In this document: piece after piece, positions 52,014-59,932 of the stretch
Position numbering within the stretch: the stretch's first letter is position 1
Layout: the number at the start of each line of letters is the position of its first letter
Source of the DNA: CBDHGY01 sp965263325
GTDB lineage: Bacteria; Pseudomonadota; Alphaproteobacteria; Caulobacterales; Hyphomonadaceae
Direction of reading: 5' to 3'
Length of the DNA stretch: 64,000 nucleotides
Assembly: GCA_965263325.1 (NCBI GenBank)
Contig: CBDHGY010000002.1
Span: 1,240,001 to 1,304,000, forward strand
Position numbers and translations under genes: made by a program
The notes under the pieces: generated by a model
Told to the model about the DNA's origin: nothing
Databases searched by the model: none
The model's input: the letters and a program-made list of their open reading frames with translations, nothing else

Positions 52014-52163
52014 GCGCTGTTGGGAGGGGCGAATGATTTCCAGCCGGCCACCGGCAGGCGCTTTCAGGCCATGTTCATCGACATCCCGACCCTAGAGGAC
52101 GGGCTCATAACTCATATCTACCACCTCAAAGACTGGACGGGCACTATCGCCCAAATGACTTAG
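52014..52163 (+). pseudogene. C-terminal remnant of a SnoaL/ester-cyclase-like gene
   Basis: An open frame of 49 codons without ATG, GTG or TTG at a sensible place except an internal TTG at 52020. It reads ATGRRFQAMFIDIPTLEDG then ITHIYHLKDWTGTIAQMT and stops. This matches the C-terminal end of SnoaL/NTF2-like ester-cyclase-type proteins, where the conserved F-x-DIP and DW are normally about 100 residues into the protein. The front part is missing, and the DUF924 stop lies 9 bp before. It probably marks a deletion at the right end of the GC-rich island. Confidence 0.55.
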
Positions 52164-52361
52164 GAACAAGGCAGTCACAGGTCCGGCTGCACCGCGATGG
52201 ACGGTCCTTTTCGCCCCAAGTAAGACAGTGGCCGAAATTCTGACAATGACGGTTTCTGGCGATTACCGGTCATATCTTAGTCCCCAAAAAGAATGCGCAT
52301 TTCTCCAGCGACATCTGATTGTCACTAACGCGTCACCTCAAACCCTGCTACGCGACCTCCC

Positions 52362-53264
52362 ATGAACTTTAGAGACTTCATGCTGCTCTCGGCCATTTGC
52401 CTGGTTTGGGGACTGAACATCGTTATTACGCGATGGGTCGTCTTTGACATGGGCGTGCCGCCGGTATTTTTTGCAGGGCTGCGCTTTGCGGGCATCGCGC
52501 TTGTCCTTGTCTATTTTCTTCGCCCTATTCCGTCCAATCTGAAAACACTGTTTGCGATATCGATGTGTATCGGGGCCGTTCACTTCGCGTTTCTGTTCAT
52601 TGGACTTGCCAATGCAGAAGCAAGCTCGGCAGCCGTTGTCGGGCAGCTCGGCGTGCCTTTCTCAACCCTCATGAGCATGGCTTTTCTGGGCGAAGTGGTG
52701 GGTTGGCGGCGCGGGCTCGGTATCATGCTGGCATTTGCCGGAGCCATCCTCATCGCTGTTGACCCAACTTCTTTCTCTTTCAGCTTTGGGCTTTTTTACA
52801 TCGTCATTGCCGCATTTGTCGGCTCAATTGGCGGCATCCTCATGAAACAGATGGCACCGATCAGCGCGCTGCAAATGCAAGCCTGGATCGGCCTTTTCAG
52901 CTTTTTGCCGCTTTTTGCGTTTTCAGGCCTCACCGAAACCGGCGGATGGTCGAGTTGGGTGGGTGGTGGCTGGCTTGTCTGGGCAGCAACGGCGTTTGCC
53001 ATTCTGGGGGTAAGCGTGTTCGGTCACGGCGGTTTTTATTTTCTTATTAAGAAATACGATATTTCCTTCCTCTCGCCGCTCACGCTCATGACCCCTATCT
53101 GGGGCGTGGTGCTTTCGGTTGTCTTGCTGGGCGAACAGCTCAGTTTGCAACTGATTGTCGGTGCCGTCATTTCCCTAAGCGGGGTGTTTGTCATTCTTAT
53201 TCGTCCCAACAAGAAGATGCCGGAAGCTGCGCTTGGAACAAAGGTTAGAGGAACCCAATCATGA
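52362..53264 (+). CDS. DMT-superfamily exporter (EamA domains)
   Basis: A 300-residue membrane protein with ten predicted segments and two EamA repeats. FMLLSAICLVWGLNIVITRW is the first segment, with the family's WG, and GVPPVFFAGLRFAGIALVL the second. Members export amino acids, metabolites or drugs. It overlaps the amidase gene by 4 bp (ATGA). No strong ribosome site is visible, so the promoter may be just upstream. The 198 bp before it (52164-52361) hold nothing I recognise. Confidence 0.92.
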   Translation: MNFRDFMLLSAICLVWGLNIVITRWVVFDMGVPPVFFAGLRFAGIALVLVYFLRPIPSNLKTLFAISMCIGAVHFAFLFIGLANAEASSAAVVGQLGVPFSTLMSMAFLGEVVGWRRGLGIMLAFAGAILIAVDPTSFSFSFGLFYIVIAAFVGSIGGILMKQMAPISALQMQAWIGLFSFLPLFAFSGLTETGGWSSWVGGGWLVWAATAFAILGVSVFGHGGFYFLIKKYDISFLSPLTLMTPIWGVVLSVVLLGEQLSLQLIVGAVISLSGVFVILIRPNKKMPEAALGTKVRGTQS

Positions 53265-54031
53265 ACATCACATTCACCGCCTCACCGAATTTCAATGAAC
53301 GCACCGGCGACGTAAACATGATCGTTCTGCACTATACGGGAATGGAATCCGGCGACGCTGCGCTTGAGCGTATGTGCGACCCAGAATCGAAAGTCTCCGC
53401 GCATTTCATGGTCTGGGAAGACGGAGAGGTCTCCCAACTTGTTGGCGAAGATAAGCGTGCATGGCATGCGGGCGTCGGCGGTTGGCAAGGCGACGGCGAC
53501 ATCAATTCATGTTCCATCGGAATTGAAATCGTCAATGGCGGGCACAATGTACCTCTCGCTGATGGCTCCTTACCGCCTTACCCTGAAACACAAATTCAAT
53601 CGGTTATCGCACTTTGTGATTATCTGCGCGCGAGCCACATCATTCCGCACACGCGGATTGTCGGCCACTCAGATATCGCGCCTGCACGTAAGGAAGACCC
53701 GGGCGAACACTTCCCGTGGAAGACGCTTGCCGAAAATGGTCTCGGCATCTGGCCCGCAATCGATACCGGTATTGAAAACGAAACATTGCTCATTGGCACG
53801 GGGCTTCTGCCAGGCGATAGCGGTGAACCTGTCACACGTCTCCAAGCGGAGCTGCGCTCGATCGGTTACGGCATCAAAGAAACGGGCTCGTTTGATGAAA
53901 CCACTGGTCTTGTCGTTAAGGCGTTTCAGCGGCGGTGGGTGCAAGACCGGGTGACGGGGCATGCAGATTTAACGACCCTTCGGATGATCTCTGCTGTGGC
54001 AAAAGCCTACGCGTCTTCGACATTCGGGTGA
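53261..54031 (+). CDS. N-acetylmuramoyl-L-alanine amidase, AmpD type, with peptidoglycan-binding domain
   Basis: A 256-residue amidase without a signal peptide. IVLHYTGMESGDAAL gives the first zinc His, SCSIGIEIVNGGHN the catalytic Glu region, and VGHSDIAPARKEDPGEHFPW the last His and Lys. It has a C-terminal PG_binding_1 domain (residues about 180-250) with LQAELRSIGYGIKETGSFDETTGLVVKAFQRRW. It cuts anhydro-muropeptides in recycling. It overlaps the exporter by 4 bp and the YihY gene, convergently, by 25 bp. Confidence 0.93.
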   Translation: MNITFTASPNFNERTGDVNMIVLHYTGMESGDAALERMCDPESKVSAHFMVWEDGEVSQLVGEDKRAWHAGVGGWQGDGDINSCSIGIEIVNGGHNVPLADGSLPPYPETQIQSVIALCDYLRASHIIPHTRIVGHSDIAPARKEDPGEHFPWKTLAENGLGIWPAIDTGIENETLLIGTGLLPGDSGEPVTRLQAELRSIGYGIKETGSFDETTGLVVKAFQRRWVQDRVTGHADLTTLRMISAVAKAYASSTFG

Positions 54032-54903
54032 TCTTCCGAGTAAAGTTCATCCCATTCTGCCGCAAGCGCCGCGCCAATAAGGAGCGCACTGATCGATAGC
54101 GACAACCAAATGAAACCCAGTATGATTGACGCCAGCGCGCCGTAAATCGTGTCGAGCACGGAATAGGCAAGATAAATCTGGAACCCGTATGTAATGAGCA
54201 TCCAGGCGCTGGCACTCACCGCGGCACCAAAGGCCATTGGCCAGCCGCGTATCCGCCCTTGAAGAGATCCCCAGATCAAAAGGAAAAACACGAGAAAGCT
54301 CGCAAGCCATTTCGACACCCAGATTGTGTCTGCGATTGCAGCAAATCGCTGCGCAAACTGTATAGCTGGCCCGCCCTCCTGATTGCGAATGATCGTAAGA
54401 ATGATCTGCGCTGCCCCCAGCGACCAGACGAGCAGTATCAGCAGGCCGGCCATCATCAGGGAAATGCCCTGGAACCTGATCACACCAGAGCGTTTCTTTG
54501 ACCCGGCGATCATTCGGATGCCGGTGATCGTTGCTTTCGTTACCGCCATCGCGGCCCAGATTACGAGCACAAGCGTCACAATAATTCCAAGCGTAAAAGA
54601 CTGAGGTGCCAGAGAAGCAACGCTGTTTAGGTCTCCGCTATCGAGTGGCATGATATTGCTCGCAACAATCTGGTTGATCGCGAGTGCAAGCTGGCCGCTC
54701 CACTCAGCTGGCAACAGCGTGAAGAGCAAAGCTGTGGTCAGATAAGCCAACGGAAAAATCGAAAAAAGCGCATAGAATGCAATTCCGCCTGTCACCATAC
54801 GCACTTCCGGCTGAGATAGGCGCCAGATCGCATCCCAGATCGGGATCACGAGGTAGCGCCCGAAGACGGTTTGGCGGATTTGATCTCTCATAACCTCATC
54901 CAT
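54007..54903 (-). CDS. YihY/virulence factor BrkB-family membrane protein
   Basis: A 298-residue integral membrane protein with about six segments. GGIAFYALFSIFPLAYLTTALL near residue 40 is the family signature, and ASIILGFIWLSLSISALLIGAALAAEWDE near the end is typical. Function is unknown, once misannotated as RNase BN. It converges with the amidase gene and overlaps it by 25 bp, so at least one 3' end is compact. Confidence 0.92.
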   Translation of the reverse strand: MDEVMRDQIRQTVFGRYLVIPIWDAIWRLSQPEVRMVTGGIAFYALFSIFPLAYLTTALLFTLLPAEWSGQLALAINQIVASNIMPLDSGDLNSVASLAPQSFTLGIIVTLVLVIWAAMAVTKATITGIRMIAGSKKRSGVIRFQGISLMMAGLLILLVWSLGAAQIILTIIRNQEGGPAIQFAQRFAAIADTIWVSKWLASFLVFFLLIWGSLQGRIRGWPMAFGAAVSASAWMLITYGFQIYLAYSVLDTIYGALASIILGFIWLSLSISALLIGAALAAEWDELYSEDHPNVEDA

Positions 54904-54964
54904 CTCGCACTATTTGTGCCGCCTCGCCACATCTATGCAGGAACAAAGGTCAAAAAAGTGAAAT

Positions 54965-55687
54965 TCAGGAAAGCGCGGACAAACAAAGATATGTGCCGCC
55001 GATAGTAACAGTCTGGGCATCAGTCGGCAGTCCGCGAGCGTTTGCCCGCGCCAGCGCTGCATCCGGATCAGAGATTGAAATATCAAATCTGCTCAGCGCG
55101 TTCGTTGCCCCTGATACCATCGACAGTGCTGCATCGGAGAGCATCACATCATCCCCCTCAACTGGGCAGTCCAGAAAGCTCGACCATCGCTGCCGAAGTC
55201 TGTCTGCATCCGTGCTCACAAACTGAGCGCCAGTGAGCTTTCCCGGTACGGAGCGCTCTTCCCAACCTCGCCCGCCCCATAGCCAGCTTTCCGGCGGCAC
55301 AGGTGTATCGACCGAGAGAATGGCCCCACCAATATCGGCAGGGTGAAAATGCGTCGCAGAAATCTGCTCAACGTCCGTGTTCCAGACGCGGCGAATTCCT
55401 GTCTCGTCCGCGCGGGCGCGAAGCGCGCCGAGATCATCAGTCTGCAGGATGACCATATACCCGCCATCCCCGTCATTGCGCTGGAGGAAACGCTCAGCCG
55501 GCGCGGTTTCTGCGACGGGCCAGATGACTTCCAGAAACTGATCGCCAATGGCAAAAACGGCGTTCTCTAACCCAAAGGTCGCAACGCCCGGGTCAGGATA
55601 TGCCTCACCTAATCCAAGAACAAACGCCAAATCATCGGCGACTTTTTCTCCATCGCGCGCAGCGATCACAAGTTGACGTAAACGCAT
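54965..55687 (-). CDS. VOC superfamily (glyoxalase-like) protein
   Basis: A 240-residue protein with two VOC-like modules. LRQLVIAARDGEKVADDLAFVLGLGEAY at the start and the middle FGLENAVFAIGDQFLEVI fit glyoxalase-like domain proteins; the C-terminal half repeats the fold weakly (SISDPDAALARANARGLP). Role unknown. It overlaps nothing and ends 62 bp after the YihY start. The following lipoprotein gene upstream ends 3 bp before its start codon, so the two are one operon. Confidence 0.85.
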   Translation of the reverse strand: MRLRQLVIAARDGEKVADDLAFVLGLGEAYPDPGVATFGLENAVFAIGDQFLEVIWPVAETAPAERFLQRNDGDGGYMVILQTDDLGALRARADETGIRRVWNTDVEQISATHFHPADIGGAILSVDTPVPPESWLWGGRGWEERSVPGKLTGAQFVSTDADRLRQRWSSFLDCPVEGDDVMLSDAALSMVSGATNALSRFDISISDPDAALARANARGLPTDAQTVTIGGTYLCLSALS

Positions 55688-55690
55688 GCC

Positions 55691-56155
55691 TCAAGAGCCT
55701 CCCGAGGTTGTCGTATCAGATACGATGCGCCAGCGGTCGTCTATTTTTCGGAACACAAGCGTGAAGAGCCCATGCGGCGCGTCGCTTTCGCGGGTAAGTT
55801 TCCAGCGTCCATGAACGACGGCTGCGCCGCGCGCGAGCGGAACAACTTCCAACTCGGTGAAATCAAGCACGCCCATTTTGGCACGATCGGTATAGTTCCC
55901 CTTGTAGCGATCAAGTGTTTCCTGCCAGCCTTTTGTGACCTTTCCGCCAGAGGCAAATCGCAACTCCGGTGAGCGCCAATAGCCCTCCATGAAGGCATCG
56001 ATGTCGCCGGCATTCCACGCATCTTTCTGCGTTATCAATACGCTTGTGATTGTAGATACCTCGTTGAATTCCGCAGCGGCGGCAGGCGCGCGATCGCTGA
56101 GCGTCGAACAGCCTGTCGACACAGCCAGCAAAACGGCAAGTAGCAGGTATTTCAT
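55691..56155 (-). CDS. Small NTF2-like (DUF4440-type) lipoprotein
   Basis: A 154-residue protein with lipoprotein signal peptide (LLAVLLAVSTGC, Cys near 16). The mature part is an NTF2-like fold: ITQKDAWNAGDIDAFMEGYWRSPELRF with the family's WNxGD, and AAVVHGRWKL then FTLVFRKIDDRWRIVSD. This matches DUF4440/SnoaL proteins of unknown role. It is first in an operon with the VOC protein. Its promoter region borders rnpB on the other strand. Confidence 0.87.
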   Translation of the reverse strand: MKYLLLAVLLAVSTGCSTLSDRAPAAAAEFNEVSTITSVLITQKDAWNAGDIDAFMEGYWRSPELRFASGGKVTKGWQETLDRYKGNYTDRAKMGVLDFTELEVVPLARGAAVVHGRWKLTRESDAPHGLFTLVFRKIDDRWRIVSDTTTSGGS

Positions 56156-56265
56156 CTCTCATTTCCTTCCTAAGACATAAGTGTACGCACGCCCGGCACC
56201 GCGTCAATTTTCAAGCGTGCGCACATCGGGCTGGCGCGCAGAATATTTCTCGACTATACCCCGCC

Positions 56266-56640
<375 letters not shown>

Positions 56641-56893
56641 ACTTAGTGGTGAGAGGGGCTGGGTGTTATCCCAGAAGGAGACATAAACCTATTCCAAATG
56701 GGCAGCACCCAATTGAGTACCAATACTTCTGCATGAGATCTCATGCGGAGTGACACGCCTGATCGGGATTTTCTAGAGTAGCTACTTGTAAACTATCCAG
56801 GTGTCGCTTTTCATTTTTCGACGAGATGGACCACCTAAATGCGGCGAAGCGCTAGAGACGGACTCGAACCAGACAGACAACACCTACCCGGTA

Positions 56894-58396
56894 CTAGCGC
56901 AAATCGTTTTTGTCAGAATATGGACCGGTGTTGTTGAACTGGCGGTTTGTGGTGCCAACGACCGGATGGTTTACGAGCGCGTTGGGGGCGTCCCCCGTTC
57001 CGACCAATGTAAAACCATCATACAGTACACCCGTCGCTATGAATGAGCGATACTCTAGCCGGTCACCATCAATCGAAATCGTTTGATAAGTCGGGGTGTT
57101 GTTTGCCAGTCTCTGAAGAGCAAGTGTCTGGCCGAATTTTGCTTCGTTTTTCCCGAAGTGTTCCATCGTCATATTCCCACTCATGGCCCCTGAAATCGAA
57201 ACGACCACAACCGTTTCAACTTTCTGTTCGCCGCCCACCAGAGTGCGTGCTTCTACTTTTGGCAATCCTGGTAAAGCCCCGGTTCCGAGATTGGCGCGCG
57301 TGTAGCTGTGATTATGTCCGGCAAGCACAAGGTCAATTCCAACATTCTCAATCGCATTCAGAAATGCTTGCTGGCGGTCACGGTGCCAGTCGCCCCGTTG
57401 TGGATTATTGGCATAGCCCTGAATACCTGGCCGGAAGGGAGAGTGGTGAAGGGCAACAATCTTCCAATCAGCAGTTGACGCCGTCGCTTTAGTTCTGAGC
57501 CAGTCCATCTGCTGTTGCCAAAGCGGGCTGGAAGAATCGAGCACAAACACATGAACGTTATCTCCATAGCGCAGATCAAACACTGTTTCATGAAGTGGAG
57601 CAGGAAGTGCGTTCTCGATCGGCAACGTAAATTGTGGCCGCCAAAGATCTGTTAGGACCGCTTTACCATCCTTTGATCCGCCCTCTTTCGTCGAGAGATA
57701 TTCATGGTTTCCAGCGACCGGAATAATAGGGATCATGCCTGTAATGAAACCTTTTGCAGCATACCATTCGGCCCATTCAGTGTCGCGCTCACCCTTATTG
57801 ACGAGATCACCCGCATGGATGATGAAATTTGCTCTCGGATTTTCGAGTAGTGCCTGGCGGAATATCCGCGATGCATGAGATCGGATACCATATTGCGCAT
57901 CACCGAAATAGAGAAACGATACCCGCCCGGTCGCAGGCGCGGTTCGGGTTTGATACCACTCACTCCAATGGCCCCGTGCGCCACGCACACGATAGGCATA
58001 TAGCGTATTGGGCTTCAGATTCTTAAAGGTCACCGAAAACTGATTGATCATGCCGCGGCCATAGTTAGCAGTACCGATCCGGTCATACGCGGTTCGAATC
58101 TTTTCCAGATTGACCTGCTCAATTTTGGCGTTGAAGCTCGTTGCAGCCGTGTCGAAACGTGAATCTCCACTGGCTTCTACAAACTCAGCAATCGCAGATG
58201 ATACGCTGGCATGCGCACGCCATGTCACTGAAAAACTAGTGCTCGGATCTTCACCGGGATTGACGACAATCCGGTCCGGCCAAACCGTGGCTTCCTCCCA
58301 CGGTGCCAAATGAGCATGGTCTTCATGTGCAGATATCGCTGGAGTAAGCATCGCGCTTGCGATGACAAGACCGAGCACTTTTAAATTTGATTTCAT
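56894..58396 (-). CDS. Metallophosphoesterase, purple-acid-phosphatase-like (second of tandem pair)
   Basis: About 500 residues from ATG 58396, which overlaps the stop of the upstream paralogue by 4 bp. The signal peptide ends near ISAHEDH. Residues about 45-150 form an N-terminal fibronectin-like domain of the PAP type (DPSTSFSVTWRAHASV). The catalytic part has YFGDAQYG, HAGDLVNKGE, VAGNHEYL, ALHHSPF and LAGHNHSYTRAN. The Tyr that follows GDL in true purple acid phosphatases is absent, so the metal colour site differs. It is exported and probably hydrolyses phosphate esters. Last gene of the TonB-phosphatase module. Confidence 0.92.
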   Translation of the reverse strand: MKSNLKVLGLVIASAMLTPAISAHEDHAHLAPWEEATVWPDRIVVNPGEDPSTSFSVTWRAHASVSSAIAEFVEASGDSRFDTAATSFNAKIEQVNLEKIRTAYDRIGTANYGRGMINQFSVTFKNLKPNTLYAYRVRGARGHWSEWYQTRTAPATGRVSFLYFGDAQYGIRSHASRIFRQALLENPRANFIIHAGDLVNKGERDTEWAEWYAAKGFITGMIPIIPVAGNHEYLSTKEGGSKDGKAVLTDLWRPQFTLPIENALPAPLHETVFDLRYGDNVHVFVLDSSSPLWQQQMDWLRTKATASTADWKIVALHHSPFRPGIQGYANNPQRGDWHRDRQQAFLNAIENVGIDLVLAGHNHSYTRANLGTGALPGLPKVEARTLVGGEQKVETVVVVSISGAMSGNMTMEHFGKNEAKFGQTLALQRLANNTPTYQTISIDGDRLEYRSFIATGVLYDGFTLVGTGDAPNALVNHPVVGTTNRQFNNTGPYSDKNDLR

Positions 58397-59871
58397 CGTA
58401 AATCGTACCATTCGCGGTAGGGGCCAGTATTGGAAAAGAGACGGGTTTCGCCATAGGCCTCCGCACCTTCGGAGAGACGTTTTTTTCCCTCTGCATTTTT
58501 TGTCAGCGTGAAACGATCATAAACGCTGTTTATGGCAGTGCGTGCCTCATAGTGCAGCGTGTCGCCGTTGATCCGGAACACCTGAAACATTGGCGTGTTG
58601 CCTGCCACGCGGTCCAGGCTCACACTTCGAAAGTCTGGCTTTCCATCTCCGACTGTCTCGGAGACTGTTCTCTGATCGAAGATGTCTGTGTTCTTGGCAC
58701 CAGAGGCAGAAATTACATAAACGGTTTTCACATCATCGCGAGTACCCCGCGTTGCCCGGGCGGCATGTGGTTCCTGCTGTTCTGAAAACCTGGCGTATGT
58801 GTGAATGTGACCGGTCAGCACCAGATCTACATTGTGTTTTTCAATGATTGGACGAAAGGCTTTTCGACGCAATGCATCATCCTTTCTGCGATCAAATTCA
58901 GCCGGCGCAAAATACGGATGATGCATCGATACAACTTTCCATTTCGCATCTGATGCCGCAAGCACTTCATCCAGCCATGCGGCCTGATCAGCAAATTGCG
59001 GGCGAGCGGAATCAATGACAAAAACGTGCAAGTCCTGATTGTAACGGACATCATATACATTTTCGTGGAGTGACGGCTCTAGAGACTTGACCACCGGGAG
59101 CGTGAATTGCGGAGCCCAAAGCGGGGTTCGAACGCGCACACGCTTACCATTTTCGCCTTCAGGCCAAACGGCCATGTTTTCGTGATTTCCGGGGACAGGA
59201 ATAACCGGTGTTTGCGCGTGGATAAACCTGCCGGCCTCGAACCATTCTGCCCAATTATAATCGCTGTCACCTTTCGATACGAGGTCGCCAGCGTGCAGGA
59301 AAAACGCTGCGTCGGGGACTGCCTGATTGGCCATCCGAATAACGCGGGACCAGTTAGGCCGCACACCATTCTGAGAATCACCAAAATAGACGAAAGAGAT
59401 TGGGCCTTGTTGTTTAGCTGTTCGCGTCTGGATCCATTCGCTCCAATTTCCTCGGTCGCCCTGCACCCGCCAAGCGTATAGTGTGTTGGGCTCTAGATCA
59501 GCGAAGGTCACCGAATGATAATGCGTTGTGCCCATGCCAACGTTTTCAAGCGAATGACGCACGCCCTCAGGCGTTTCCATCACTTCTAGATCAACACTTT
59601 CGGTCTTTGCGCGCACCGTTTTTGCCAGAAGATCAAAGCGCGTTTCCGGCGTCGCTTTTGCAATTTGTGCAATGGTGCGCCCGACGCTGTTATCTGTGCG
59701 CCATGTTACGGCAAAAGACGTAGTAGGATCGCCATTAAACGTCGTTACAATCCGGTCAGGCCAGTCAGTCGCGGCCTGCCATGGCGGGAGCGAATGCGCG
59801 GTGCCTTCATGTGCGAAACTATATGCCGGCACGAACAAAACAAGCAGAGCGGCGAGGAGACGTGCACGCAT
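58393..59871 (-). CDS. Metallophosphoesterase, purple-acid-phosphatase-like (first of tandem pair)
   Basis: A 492-residue secreted phosphatase with signal peptide MRARLLAALLVLFVPAYSF-AHE. The PAP N-terminal domain has DPTTSFAVTWRTDNSV, and the catalytic domain YFGDSQNG, HAGDLVSKGD, VPGNHENM, MHHPYF and LTGHIHTYAR in order. It is a clear paralogue of the next gene, sharing the PPWxxAT-x-WPDRIV start and the EWYDLR-type end. GGAGAG precedes the ATG. It lies 61 bp after a TonB receptor on the same strand. Confidence 0.92.
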   Translation of the reverse strand: MRARLLAALLVLFVPAYSFAHEGTAHSLPPWQAATDWPDRIVTTFNGDPTTSFAVTWRTDNSVGRTIAQIAKATPETRFDLLAKTVRAKTESVDLEVMETPEGVRHSLENVGMGTTHYHSVTFADLEPNTLYAWRVQGDRGNWSEWIQTRTAKQQGPISFVYFGDSQNGVRPNWSRVIRMANQAVPDAAFFLHAGDLVSKGDSDYNWAEWFEAGRFIHAQTPVIPVPGNHENMAVWPEGENGKRVRVRTPLWAPQFTLPVVKSLEPSLHENVYDVRYNQDLHVFVIDSARPQFADQAAWLDEVLAASDAKWKVVSMHHPYFAPAEFDRRKDDALRRKAFRPIIEKHNVDLVLTGHIHTYARFSEQQEPHAARATRGTRDDVKTVYVISASGAKNTDIFDQRTVSETVGDGKPDFRSVSLDRVAGNTPMFQVFRINGDTLHYEARTAINSVYDRFTLTKNAEGKKRLSEGAEAYGETRLFSNTGPYREWYDLR

Positions 59872-59932
59872 TAAACTCTCCTATAAAAGGTGCGAGGCCG
59901 CGCTTCTGACGACGCGACCCCGCCAGGGGAAC

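Noticed and set aside
56841..56893. GGTTCGAGTCC on the minus strand, like a tRNA T-arm
   Set aside because: The stem pairs only in part, no acceptor end or anticodon arm fits around it, and no CCA follows. Probably chance; a tRNA remnant cannot be excluded.
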